From: Herbaspirillum huttiense
GTDB taxonomy: Bacteria; Pseudomonadota; Gammaproteobacteria; Burkholderiales; Burkholderiaceae_D
DNA: 64,000 nt
NCBI RefSeq assembly: GCF_004367745.1
Contig: NZ_CP037993.1
Span: 1,302,001-1,366,000, forward strand
Reading direction: 5' to 3'
The position numbers were made by a program, and so were the translations under genes. The notes under the pieces are model-generated. The model searched no databases and was not told the DNA's origin. It saw only the letters and a list, made by a program, of their open reading frames with translations. This document shows, in pieces, positions 25,369-36,351 of the stretch. The number at the start of each line of letters is the position of its first letter. The first letter of the stretch is position 1.

Positions 25369-25601
25369 GCGGCCTCCTCACCGGCGGCAGCCGCTTCTTC
25401 TTCCACTTCGGCCACGGGCAGTTGCGCCAGCACGGCGGAGACGCGCTGGTAAGCCTGGTCCACGCGGGAGGCGAGGGTGGTGTTGTCTTCGGAGAGCAGT
25501 TTGACTTTCCGGCGCAGCTCGGCATTTTCTTCGCGCAGGCCTTGTGCCAGCTTGGCGAGCTGAGTGACTTTTTCAGCCAGTTGCAGGAATTCGGAACTCA
25601 T
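25365..25601 (-). CDS. ZapB-like coiled-coil protein
   Basis: A 78-residue protein, almost entirely coiled coil (FLQLAEKVTQLAKLAQGLREENAELRRK is part of a heptad pattern), with an acidic Ala/Glu tail. A short coiled coil translated just before zapA with a 4-bp overlap is the usual context of the betaproteobacterial ZapB/TIGR02449-like partner. The sequence is too low in complexity to assign firmly. A TATAAT box at 25690-25695 (minus strand) probably drives the pair. Confidence 0.72.
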   Translation of the reverse strand: MSSEFLQLAEKVTQLAKLAQGLREENAELRRKVKLLSEDNTTLASRVDQAYQRVSAVLAQLPVAEVEEEAAAAGEEAA

Positions 25602-25724
25602 GTGTTGATTTGTTCGCAGGGATGGGATGACGCCGGCCGGCGTCAACGTATGTCAGAGATGTTCAGGATCACAACGTCTCAATCGCACAATTATAAGCGC
25701 ATTGCCACGCCACCTGAACAAGAA

Positions 25725-25743
25725 CGGCCGCACGGAGCGGCCG
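25725..25743 (-). terminator. short GC-rich hairpin after the DTW gene
   Basis: CGGCCGC (25725-25731) pairs with GCGGCCG (25737-25743). On the minus strand it is followed by TTCTTGTTC. This is a weak terminator candidate for the DTW gene. Confidence 0.4.
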
Positions 25744-25797
25744 GATGAGTTTGGTCAGCGGTCAGCGCCTTTGGTTCCCCTGCGCCAGGCCGATCGC

Positions 25798-26526
25798 CTA
25801 TTCGCTGCGCCGCGTCGCCTGGCCGTGCATGCGCATGTAGCCCTGTTGCAGGACGAAGTTGTCGAAGGCCGTCAGCAGCGGATGATATTTCTCGCTGTTG
25901 CGTTCCAGCTGCATGAGCGCGTAGCCGGTTGCTTCCAGCGTGGCCAGCTGTTCGGGCTTGTGCGACTTGCGGATGGTGTAGCGCGAGGTCGGGGTATCGA
26001 TCAGCATCATGCGCGGCAGGGTTTGCAGGATCGGGTTTTCGAACAGCATCTTGCGGCTCTTGCGCCAGGTACCGTCGATGATCACCAGGCGCACGCGCTT
26101 GAGCGTCTCTTGTTTGTCCACCATCATGGTGCGCGCATCGAAGTAGCGGGTCTCGGGCGTGCAGACATCGTCCGTGTACAACAGCACCGGATGCACCGGT
26201 TCGGTCGAAGAGACGCCGCGCAGGCGGGACGGAGCGTGCATCATTGCGTGCAGTTCCTCGGCATCAAACACCGAGCCGACCACCAGCTTGCTGTAGGGCA
26301 GGCTCAGGTGCAGCAGCCGCACGCTGTTCTTGGCATTGCTCACTTCCAGCGGATGCTGAAGGATCAGCACATCGACGGCATGATCGATGGGAGAGGTCCA
26401 GTGGCAGATGCAAGCCGTCAGTGCGCGTTGGCAGATGGGGCAGAGCAGTCTGCGGGCCAATTGTTGATCGTGGTTGGAAACCAAAATGTTCAGCCTTCTG
26501 TAGTTAGCGATGGTCATCCGGCGCAA
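25798..26526 (-). CDS. DTW-domain tRNA-uridine aminocarboxypropyltransferase (TapT-like)
   Basis: A 242-residue DTW-domain protein. An N-terminal CPICQRALTACIC cluster suggests a zinc site. The family motif appears as VIIDGTWRKSRKM, and the catalytic C-terminal segment LPRMMLIDTPTSRYTIRKS follows, with HKPEQLATLEA. Such enzymes make 3-(3-amino-3-carboxypropyl)uridine at tRNA position 47 using SAM. This assignment rests on family knowledge. The start could also be three codons downstream at the second Met. Confidence 0.85.
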   Translation of the reverse strand: MRRMTIANYRRLNILVSNHDQQLARRLLCPICQRALTACICHWTSPIDHAVDVLILQHPLEVSNAKNSVRLLHLSLPYSKLVVGSVFDAEELHAMMHAPSRLRGVSSTEPVHPVLLYTDDVCTPETRYFDARTMMVDKQETLKRVRLVIIDGTWRKSRKMLFENPILQTLPRMMLIDTPTSRYTIRKSHKPEQLATLEATGYALMQLERNSEKYHPLLTAFDNFVLQQGYMRMHGQATRRSE

Positions 26527-26752
26527 CGGGAAGCCGGTGAACCAGCGTGCGCCGCGCGATCCTTCATGAACCCGTTCACCGTGGGCCGTAGATTGGACTC
26601 AGTACTGCTCTCCGTCAATCGACATAAAGCGAAGAAATTCTCGATTTTTGCGGAAATCTGGTTGGCATTTTGCTGATTTGCGTTTGCAGCCCTTGCACTG
26701 GCCTGCCGCGTGAGAGATGCTGGAAAGCTTTGCAAAAGACCAAGCCCGAAGC

Positions 26753-26785
26753 CCCGCGAGGCGGCCTCTGCGGCGGCCTCGCGGG
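26753..26785 (-). terminator. hairpin after recG
   Basis: CCCGCGAGGC (26753-26762) pairs exactly with GCCTCGCGGG (26776-26785). It lies just beyond the recG stop codon. The downstream tract on the minus strand is GCTTCGGGCTTGG, without a true T run. Confidence 0.45.
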
Positions 26786-26789
26786 TGTT

Positions 26790-28928
26790 TCATACCTTCA
26801 GGAAATCTTCCCGTCCGCCAAGCCAGCGGGCCAGATGGCGATCCACGATATCGGGCGCATGCTGCAGCAGTGCCTGCGCCGTATCGCGCGCTTTTTCCAC
26901 CAGCCACTGGTCGGTGGCCAGATCGGCAAAACGCAGCATGGCCTCACCGGATTGTCTTGCGCCCAGGAACTCACCCGGCCCGCGAATATCGAGGTCGCGC
27001 CGTGCGATCTCGAAGCCGTCGGTCGTCTCGCGCATGGTCGCCAGGCGCTGCTTGGCGGTGCCGCCGAGGGGACCTTGATACAGCAGCAGGCACACGCTGG
27101 CTGCCGAGCCCCGCCCCACGCGTCCGCGCAACTGGTGCAGCTGCGACAGGCCAAAACGCTCGGCATGTTCGATCACCATCAGCGAGGCATTGGGCACGTC
27201 CACACCGACTTCGATGACGGTGGTCGCCACCAGCAGATGGATCGCCCCCCGGCTGAAGCCTTCCATGACGATCTGTTTTTCCACCGGCTTCATGCGGCCG
27301 TGCACCAGGCCGATCTGCAGGTCCGGCAGCGCGGCCGAGAGGGCTGCATGGGTGTCGGTCGCGGTCTGCAGTTGCAAGGCTTCGGATTCCTCGATCAGCG
27401 GGCAGACCCAGTAGATCTGCTTGCCCTCCAGCGCTGCCGCATGCACCCGTTCAATGACTTCATCGCGGCGGTTCTGGTCGATCACGCGGGTGACGATAGG
27501 TGAGCGGCCCGGCGGCAATTCATCGATCACCGAGACCTCGAGATCGGCGTAATAGGTCATCGCCAGCGTACGCGGGATGGGGGTGGCCGACATCATCAGC
27601 TGGTGCGGCACGGCAGCCGCTTCGCGGTCGGCCGGATTGAAGCTCTTGTTGCGCAGGGCCAGACGCTGGCCCACGCCGAAGCGGTGTTGCTCATCCACGA
27701 TCACCAGGCCCAGGTTCTCGAATTGCACCGTGTCCTGGATCAGCGCATGCGTGCCGATGACCAGGCGCGCCGCACCGGATTCGATGTGGGCCAGGGCCTC
27801 GGTCTTTTCCTTTTTCTTCTGGCTGCCGGAGAGCCAGGCCACGCCGACATTGAGCGGTTCCATCCAGGCCGCGATCTTGCGGAAATGCTGTTCGGCCAGG
27901 ATTTCAGTCGGTGCCATCAGCACCGCCTGGCAACCGCTGTCGATGGCCTGGGCGGCGGCCAGCGCGGCCACCACCGTCTTGCCGCTGCCCACATCGCCCT
28001 GCAGCAGGCGCTGCATGGGGAAGGACTGGCGCAGGTCGGCGCGGATCTCCTCCAGCACGCGCTGCTGGGCGCCGGTCAGCTGGAAGGGCAGGACCTTGGT
28101 CAGTTCCTCGGTGATGCGCCCGGTGACCGGCAAGGCGCGCGAGGTCTTGGCGCGGCGCGCGGCCTGGGCGCGCTTGAGCGAGAGCTGCTGGGCCAGCAAT
28201 TCATCGAACTTCATGCGGATCCAGGCGGGGTGGGAACGTTCGATCAGGGCATGCTCATCTACGTCCGGCGGCGGATTGTGCAGCAGCCGCACGGACGGTT
28301 CGAAGCCGGCCAGGTTCAGGGTCTCCAGCATCGAAGGCGGCAGCGTATCGCTCCAGTCCAGGCGGCTCATGGCATTGGCGATGGCCTTGCGCAGATAGGC
28401 CTGGGAGAGGCCTTCGCCAGCCGGATAGACGGGCGTGAGGACATCGGGCAGCGGCGCGCCTTCGTTGACCACCTTGTAAGAGGGATGGACCATCTCGGCG
28501 CCGAAGAAACCATGCCGCAATTCGCCGCGCACCCGCACCCGGGTGCCTTCGGCCAGCTGCTTGGTCTGGCTGCCGTAGAAATTGATGAAGCGCAGGGTCA
28601 ACTGCCCGCTGTCGTCGCCGACTGTCACGATCAACTGCCGGCGCGGGCGGAACTGCACGTCGCAGGCAGTGACCACGCCTTCGACCTGCACCGTCTGCAG
28701 GCCCCGCATGGAGGCCTCGGCGATGCTCATGAGGGTGGTTTCATCCTCATAGCGCAGCGGCAGGTGCAGCACCAGGTCCATGTCATTGTGCAGGCCCAGC
28801 TTGGCCAGCTTGTTTTCGGGCTTGGCGGCGGCCTTGGAAGTGGGTGCGGCCTTTTTCTTCGAGGCCGGCGGGCTGTTTTTCTTCGCGGTAGCGGGCATGC
28901 GGTCGGCGTTGGTTGGACGGAGGGCCAT
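26790..28928 (-). CDS. recG: ATP-dependent DNA helicase RecG
   Basis: About 712 residues. After a Lys/Ala/Pro-rich N-terminal tail comes the wedge OB domain (VEGVVTACDVQFRPRRQLIV). The helicase core has Walker A GDVGSGKTVVAALA, the DEQH box VIVDEQHRFGVGQR, MSATPIPRTLAM, and the C-terminal helicase motif QLRGRVGRG. RecG remodels stalled replication forks and R-loops. The start is uncertain: in-frame ATGs at 28949, 28928 and 28898 all lack a clear ribosome site. It is divergent from queA. Confidence 0.93.
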   Translation of the reverse strand: MALRPTNADRMPATAKKNSPPASKKKAAPTSKAAAKPENKLAKLGLHNDMDLVLHLPLRYEDETTLMSIAEASMRGLQTVQVEGVVTACDVQFRPRRQLIVTVGDDSGQLTLRFINFYGSQTKQLAEGTRVRVRGELRHGFFGAEMVHPSYKVVNEGAPLPDVLTPVYPAGEGLSQAYLRKAIANAMSRLDWSDTLPPSMLETLNLAGFEPSVRLLHNPPPDVDEHALIERSHPAWIRMKFDELLAQQLSLKRAQAARRAKTSRALPVTGRITEELTKVLPFQLTGAQQRVLEEIRADLRQSFPMQRLLQGDVGSGKTVVAALAAAQAIDSGCQAVLMAPTEILAEQHFRKIAAWMEPLNVGVAWLSGSQKKKEKTEALAHIESGAARLVIGTHALIQDTVQFENLGLVIVDEQHRFGVGQRLALRNKSFNPADREAAAVPHQLMMSATPIPRTLAMTYYADLEVSVIDELPPGRSPIVTRVIDQNRRDEVIERVHAAALEGKQIYWVCPLIEESEALQLQTATDTHAALSAALPDLQIGLVHGRMKPVEKQIVMEGFSRGAIHLLVATTVIEVGVDVPNASLMVIEHAERFGLSQLHQLRGRVGRGSAASVCLLLYQGPLGGTAKQRLATMRETTDGFEIARRDLDIRGPGEFLGARQSGEAMLRFADLATDQWLVEKARDTAQALLQHAPDIVDRHLARWLGGREDFLKV

Positions 28929-28971
28929 AGTGGTTAGCCGCAAGCGCATATGGGAAAAACGCGCAGACAGC

Positions 28972-28998
28972 GTAAAATAGCGGGTTACGCTATTTTAC
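28972..28998. promoter_or_regulatory. perfect 11-bp inverted repeat carrying divergent -10 boxes
   Basis: GTAAAATAGCG (28972-28982) and CGCTATTTTAC (28988-28998) are perfect inverted copies around a 5-bp spacer, midway between the divergent recG and queA genes. Each arm contains TAAAAT. For recG, TTGATA at 29014-29019 (minus strand) lies 16 bp upstream of one TAAAAT. The site could be an overlapping pair of promoters, a repressor operator, or both. Confidence 0.5.
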
Positions 28999-29122
28999 TG
29001 TGAATATTTACAGTATCAATCCCGCCGGCAACAGTTCTTGCCCCGGGAACGCCCGGTGCCAGCCCGTCTGCCGCCGCCGCGCGCATCGCCTCCATCATTA
29101 TTTTGCAAGCCTGTACTCTCGC

Positions 29123-31298
<2,176 letters not shown>

Positions 31299-31354
31299 TC
31301 CATTGATGCGTCAATGCGCTGATGTGTTGGTGCCCGCCATTGCGCATCAACCCA

Positions 31355-33172
31355 TCATTGCGGATGCACGCCGCCAGCCTTCGCCGCCAGCCGCAGCAGT
31401 GCCTCCCACAATTGCGCCGGGGCCACCGGCTTGTGCAGCATGGGAATGCCGCTTTCGCTGGCTTCGCGCAGCCGGGCCGGTGCCGTATCCCCGGTGATGA
31501 GCAGCGCACCGACGTGAGCCTGGCTGGCAGCGCGTACCGCCGCGATGGCTTCGGTGCCATTGCGATGCGCACGCAGGCGGTAGTCGCTGATGACCACGTC
31601 GAAGTCCTGTGAGTGGGCCAGCGCTTCGGCCTCTTCCAGGCCTTCGACGTCGATGCAATGGCAGCCCCATTGGCCCAGCAGCTGCGCCATGCTGTCGCGC
31701 ACACGCTGGTCGTCATCGATCAGCAGGATGCGCAGGCCGTGCAGGTCGCGCTGTGCCGTGAGCGCCGGTGCCGGCTTGCCCGCCTGCGCCGGCAGCGGCA
31801 TGAGCGCCGCCGGCAGTTGCAGCCGGAAGACACTCCCTCTTCCCGGCCGTGACTGGACCGTCAGCTGCAAGCCCTGCATCTTCGCCAATCCCTCGGCAAT
31901 CGCCAGACCCAGGCCCATCCCCTTGTTGTGATCGCGTTCCGGATTGCCCAACTGGTGGAATTCGCGAAAGATTTCCTGCTGCTGCTCCGGCGCGATGCCG
32001 ATGCCGGTATCCCATACCTCCAGCCACACCTGTGGCCCCCGCTGACGGCAGGCCACCAGCACGCCTCCACGTTCGGTATAGCGGATTGCATTGGACACCA
32101 GATTGCGCAGGATCAGTTCGGTCAGCCCCGCATCGGCGCTGGCCACCGCCTGGCTTTCGCGTGTGCGGAACACCAAGCCCCTGGCCTCGGCCTGCGCGGC
32201 CATCTCGCGGCTGATGCGATGGATCAGCGCCTGCGGGCGGAAAGGGGCTAGCTGCGGTGTCACCACGCCCGCTTCGATGCGTGAGTAATCCAGCAGGGTG
32301 TGCAGCATGTCGGCGCAATTGTCGGCGGCATTGCGCAGGCGGCCGACCACCTCGCGCTGCATGGGATCGAGCGGGGTATTGGACAGCACTTCCAGGAACA
32401 GCCCTTGCGCATGGATGGGTTGCCGCAGGTCGTGGCTGGCACCGGCCAGGAAACGCGACTTGGCGGCATTGGCCTGTTCGGCCTGCTGCAGGGCCTGCTG
32501 GGTTTTTTCGGATTCGCGCTGCAGGCGCTCGATGAGCGCATTGTTCTCGAAGCGCAGCATGATGGCCGCGCGCGCCGCACCTGCACTGTTGCGCGCCTGG
32601 ACCATGAGCGAGGCGACGTAGAGCAGGGCGGCCACGGCCAGTACCTCAAGTGCGTCTTCATGCGTATGCCAGGCGCTGGCCGCCAGCATGCCCAGTTCCA
32701 CCAGGCAGAAGGAGACGAAGGCCGGCAGCACCGGCGACAGGATCGACATGGAATTGCCGGCCACCCCCGCCAGCACCCCGATGAGCAGGATGCTGCCACC
32801 CGGGCTGGCGGTATCCAGCGCCAGCGGTGCCAACAGGCCCCAGGCGGCACCATCGATGCCATGCAACACGACCAGGCGGCGCTTGATCTGGTCGATGTTG
32901 GCGGGCGTGATTTCCATGCGCAGCATGCGCCGCGCATCGGCGTAGTCGAACAGCTTGGAGGCGATCACCCCGGCAGCCCAAGCCAGCAGTGGCCACAGAC
33001 CGGCGCTCTCGCGCAGTGCATAGGCCACCAGCAGCGCCACCAGAATGCCCGGTAGCACCGAGCTGCCCAGATTGCCGCACAACAGCCGCACCTGCTCCAC
33101 GCGGACGCGGTGCAGCGTGTCGTCGTCCGTGGCGTGCACGGGTGCGCTTGCCAGCGCGCCGTCGCTCTTCAT
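31355..33172 (-). CDS. hybrid sensor histidine kinase with C-terminal receiver
   Basis: A 605-residue membrane kinase. Residues about 35-190 hold five or six hydrophobic helices without a recognisable sensor domain. A coiled-coil linker follows, then HisKA with His247 in GASHDLRQPIHA, and an ATPase domain (NAIRYTERGGV, WDTGIGIAPE, GMGLGLAI). Residues about 480-600 are a receiver (ILLIDDDQRVRD, phospho-Asp in VVISDYRL). It starts 3 bp after the LuxR-type regulator gene, so the two form a couple. The stimulus is unknown. Confidence 0.88.
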   Translation of the reverse strand: MKSDGALASAPVHATDDDTLHRVRVEQVRLLCGNLGSSVLPGILVALLVAYALRESAGLWPLLAWAAGVIASKLFDYADARRMLRMEITPANIDQIKRRLVVLHGIDGAAWGLLAPLALDTASPGGSILLIGVLAGVAGNSMSILSPVLPAFVSFCLVELGMLAASAWHTHEDALEVLAVAALLYVASLMVQARNSAGAARAAIMLRFENNALIERLQRESEKTQQALQQAEQANAAKSRFLAGASHDLRQPIHAQGLFLEVLSNTPLDPMQREVVGRLRNAADNCADMLHTLLDYSRIEAGVVTPQLAPFRPQALIHRISREMAAQAEARGLVFRTRESQAVASADAGLTELILRNLVSNAIRYTERGGVLVACRQRGPQVWLEVWDTGIGIAPEQQQEIFREFHQLGNPERDHNKGMGLGLAIAEGLAKMQGLQLTVQSRPGRGSVFRLQLPAALMPLPAQAGKPAPALTAQRDLHGLRILLIDDDQRVRDSMAQLLGQWGCHCIDVEGLEEAEALAHSQDFDVVISDYRLRAHRNGTEAIAAVRAASQAHVGALLITGDTAPARLREASESGIPMLHKPVAPAQLWEALLRLAAKAGGVHPQ

Positions 33173-33175
33173 GCG

Positions 33176-33787
33176 CTAGCTCACCAGGCCGCGCCGGCGG
33201 GCGGCAAAGGCGGCTTCGGCGCGGTTGTCCACGTCCAGGGCCAGCAGGATGGCCTGGACATGGCCGCGGATGGTGTTTTCGGAAAGATTGAGCCGGCGGC
33301 CGATGGCCTTGTTGGTCAGGCCCTGGCTGAGCAGGCCCAGTACCTCGTACTGGCGCGGCGTGAACTGGGGTTTGCCGGTGGCATCGGCGGCGACATCGGG
33401 CACAGGCAGGACATGCCGTCCGCCAGCCACCTCCAGCAAGACCCGCAGGATGTGGTCAGCGGTAGCTGCCTTGGAGACGAAGGCAGCCGCGCCGCGCCGG
33501 GTGGCTTCACGCACGGTTTCGTCGGTATCGTCGGCGGAAAGAATGATGACCGGTACCTGCGGCCACTTGCGCGCCAGCACGGACATGCCGTCGATGCCAT
33601 TGAGTCCGCCCAGCTGGATGTCCAGCAGCACCATGCCGGGCGGCTGGCCGTCCTCAAGGCGCATGGCGTCCTCCAGCGAGGCGGCCTCGCCGATGTTGGC
33701 GTGCGGCAAGGCGGCCTGCAGCACCAGCCGCAGGCCGCAACGAAAGAGCGCATGATCGTCAATGATCAGGAGACGTGAAGTCGGCAT
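33176..33787 (-). CDS. LuxR/NarL-family response regulator
   Basis: A 203-residue regulator. The receiver has IIDDH (Asp10-Asp11) and phospho-acceptor Asp56 in MVLLDIQL. The C-terminal helix-turn-helix shows FTPRQYEVLGLLSQGLTNK and LNLSENTIRGHVQAI, a standard LuxR motif. It is almost certainly the output partner of the hybrid kinase encoded 3 bp downstream. The start at 33787 begins the receiver fold directly; the upstream extension is Arg-rich and unlikely. Confidence 0.9.
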   Translation of the reverse strand: MPTSRLLIIDDHALFRCGLRLVLQAALPHANIGEAASLEDAMRLEDGQPPGMVLLDIQLGGLNGIDGMSVLARKWPQVPVIILSADDTDETVREATRRGAAAFVSKAATADHILRVLLEVAGGRHVLPVPDVAADATGKPQFTPRQYEVLGLLSQGLTNKAIGRRLNLSENTIRGHVQAILLALDVDNRAEAAFAARRRGLVS

Positions 33788-33914
33788 GTTTGGAAACCCT
33801 CCCGCAGCCGCGCTCCCAGTGGGACGCGGCCTTCGGAAACTGTTCTTGTTGTGCCGCGATTCTACGCTGTTGTGGTGGATTGGCGCACGCCGAGATGTCA
33901 CGGCATGCGCTGGC

Positions 33915-35396
33915 TCAAGTGTTCTCTTCGAGGCAGAGCGTGAAACGGCTGCCGGTCCCGACCCGGCTTTGCACCGTGATCGAGCCGCCCATCAGGTTGG
34001 CCAGCTTCTGGCTCAGGTACAGGCCCTGGCCCATGCCCTCGTGCTTGCGCGAGGCGGTGGCGTCGAGCTGGGTGAAGGCGCGAAACAGCTTCTGCTGGTC
34101 CTGTTCGCTGATGCCGCAGCCGCTGTCGCTGACCTCGATCCAGCTGGTCAGGGTCTGGTCGTGGCGTTGCTGGCGCAGCTTTACCAGCACCTGGCCGCGA
34201 TCGGTGAACTTGATCGCGTTGCCGACCAGGTGCATCAGGATCTGCGCCAGGGCGCGCCGGTTGGCATGGATGCGCACTTCGCCCGCATAGGGTGCCAGCT
34301 CCAGTTGCAAGCCTTTCTTCATTGCGGCCGGGCGCAGTACGGCCACGGACTCCTCGATCAGCTCCGAGCAGAGCAGGGCCTCGGGGATCAGGTCTTCCGC
34401 CTCGGCCTCCATGTGCGAGACATCCAGCAGGCTGGTGATCAGTCCCAGCAGATGCTGGGCACTTTCGTGCACGGTCTGCAGCTGTTGTTCCTGCTCGGCC
34501 GTGAGCGGTCCGCCCATGCGCGTGAGCAGGATTTCGGTAAAGCCCAGGATGGCGTTCAGGGGCGTGCGCAGCTCGTGCGAGGTATTGGCCAGGAAGCGGT
34601 CGCGCGACTCCACGGCCTCCTGCAAGGCGTGGTTCTTTTCGGCCAGATCTTCTTCGATGCGCTTGCGGTCGCTGATGTCGCGCACGGCGATCATGAGGAA
34701 GGTCTCGCCCTCGATGACCAGCGGACTCAGGCTGACGTCGACCGGGAATTCGCTGCCATTGCGCTTGAGCCCGCACAGGTCGGGCGTGGTATTGCTGGCC
34801 GGACCGGCGCGGCCGGACAGGTACTCCGCCAGATTTCGCGCATGCATGGCCAGGAAGCGCTGCGGGATCAGGACATCGATGGCACGGCCGGTCAGTTCGC
34901 CAACCTCCCAGCCGAACAGCTCGCCGGCGCGGCGATTGGCCAGCACCACGCGGTCCAGCGCGTTGACCACGATGATGCCGTCGGGCAGCGAATCATAAAG
35001 CCCGTGGACACTGGCCGCGATCAGGCTGATGTCACGCTGCACCGTGGCCTCGCTGATGTCCCGCTTGCAGGACAGCACGTATTGCGGTTGCCCTTGCTCA
35101 TCGCGCAACAGCTTGTTGGAGACTGACAGGTGCAAGAGCGAGCCATCCTTGCGGCGGCGGATGGACTGGCATTCGGCCCGGCCCAGCGTCAGCGTATCGG
35201 CGAACACCCGCTCTTCCTCTGCGCGCCGCTCGGGCGGCACGATGAAGTCCGACAGATGCTGGCCCAGCACTTCCTGGCCGCTGTAGCCGAAGATCTGTTC
35301 GGCGCAGCGGTTCCAGTAGACCACGCCGCCTTGCATGTCCATGAGGACATAGGCGTCGGGTGCTTCGCTGAGCAGCAGTTGTTCAAGTGCCTGCAT
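33915..35396 (-). CDS. cytoplasmic PAS-PAS sensor histidine kinase
   Basis: A 493-residue kinase with no membrane segment. PAS1 covers about residues 5-115 (VYWNRCAEQIFGYSGQEVLG), PAS2 about 130-245 (ANRRAGELFGWEVGEL, VRDISDRKRIEEDL). HisKA carries His274 in NTSHELRTPLNA, followed by an ATPase domain (NAIKFTDRGQV, DSGCGISEQD, GMGQGLYLSQ). Its start overlaps the HDOD gene by 14 bp, so it is the last member of an overlapping four-gene module. There is no dedicated transcription factor in the module. Confidence 0.88.
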   Translation of the reverse strand: MQALEQLLLSEAPDAYVLMDMQGGVVYWNRCAEQIFGYSGQEVLGQHLSDFIVPPERRAEEERVFADTLTLGRAECQSIRRRKDGSLLHLSVSNKLLRDEQGQPQYVLSCKRDISEATVQRDISLIAASVHGLYDSLPDGIIVVNALDRVVLANRRAGELFGWEVGELTGRAIDVLIPQRFLAMHARNLAEYLSGRAGPASNTTPDLCGLKRNGSEFPVDVSLSPLVIEGETFLMIAVRDISDRKRIEEDLAEKNHALQEAVESRDRFLANTSHELRTPLNAILGFTEILLTRMGGPLTAEQEQQLQTVHESAQHLLGLITSLLDVSHMEAEAEDLIPEALLCSELIEESVAVLRPAAMKKGLQLELAPYAGEVRIHANRRALAQILMHLVGNAIKFTDRGQVLVKLRQQRHDQTLTSWIEVSDSGCGISEQDQQKLFRAFTQLDATASRKHEGMGQGLYLSQKLANLMGGSITVQSRVGTGSRFTLCLEENT

Positions 35397-36351
35397 CGTC
35401 TCCGCCGACGGCCTCTTGCAGGCGCAGCAGTTTGTCGTGGACCTGCCCCGGGAGACCCTGCCACAGGGTCTTGGCGGTCAGGTGCATGGTCTGGGTCCAA
35501 TCCTGCCAGTCCTCCCCTGCGGCCTGATACAGCGCCGGGAAATCATTCGGTGCCAGTTGCAGTTGCGGCAGCGCCCGCGCGATCTTGGGCAGGGCGGCCT
35601 CGGCTACCTGCGGTGTGCCGCAGCCCAGTTCGGCCATGGCGGCCGAGAGATACAGGGTCCAGATGATTTCCAGCGGACGCGGAGCCGGCAGCTCCTCCGG
35701 CAGGGCCGGGGCTTCGTAGCGCAGCACGGCATCGCAGAACAGTTCCGGGATCTTCCAGTCCTGCATCAGCGCCGCTGCGATGTTGAGGTGGTTGAAGCCA
35801 AACAGCGATTGTTCCATCGCCAGTTGCCCCGACGGTTCCAGCGGGCGCGTCAGCAGCGAGGAATAGCCGGCCGGATGCGCCGAGGCCAGGGTCAGCTTGC
35901 CGATGTTGGCCAGCAGGCCGGTGGTGAACATTTCTCCCAGCGGTGCCACGCGGGTGTGGCCGCTGATGGCCTGGGCACTGCAGGCCATGGCGAAGCTGTG
36001 GGCCCAGAAGGCCGGCAGCTTGAAGTTGGCGCAGGAGGCCGGGGCCGTGGTTTCCGCCAGCGACAGCGCCAGGGCCAGCTGGCGCACGGCCTGCAGGCCG
36101 ACCAGCAGCATGCTGTCCATGCTGACCGAGGCGATCGGGCGCACGCGGTCGGCATTGAGTACGTTGACGATGCGGATGATGCGCCCGGACAGGGCCGGAT
36201 CGGCCTGCACCAGGTGGATCAGTTCATGCATGTCGGGATCATCCTGCGCACACAGGCGCATGATGGTCAGGCGCACCCCGCCGGGCGAGGGCAGGGCTTG
36301 GGCGCTCCTGAGCTTCTCGAACAGCGTGGGTTCAATGAAGGTGAGCATCAT
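35383..36351 (-). CDS. HDOD domain signalling protein
   Basis: A 322-residue protein. Residues about 20-220 match the HDOD pattern (LIHLVQADPALSGRIIRIVNVLN, FWAHSFAMACSAQAIS, TGLLANIGKL). HDOD domains are HD-like folds that usually lack enzymatic residues and act in signal transduction, often with c-di-GMP or kinase partners. The C-terminal 90 residues are helical and unassigned. It overlaps the HD-GYP gene by 4 bp upstream and the PAS kinase gene by 14 bp downstream. Confidence 0.87.
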   Translation of the reverse strand: MMLTFIEPTLFEKLRSAQALPSPGGVRLTIMRLCAQDDPDMHELIHLVQADPALSGRIIRIVNVLNADRVRPIASVSMDSMLLVGLQAVRQLALALSLAETTAPASCANFKLPAFWAHSFAMACSAQAISGHTRVAPLGEMFTTGLLANIGKLTLASAHPAGYSSLLTRPLEPSGQLAMEQSLFGFNHLNIAAALMQDWKIPELFCDAVLRYEAPALPEELPAPRPLEIIWTLYLSAAMAELGCGTPQVAEAALPKIARALPQLQLAPNDFPALYQAAGEDWQDWTQTMHLTAKTLWQGLPGQVHDKLLRLQEAVGGDDAGT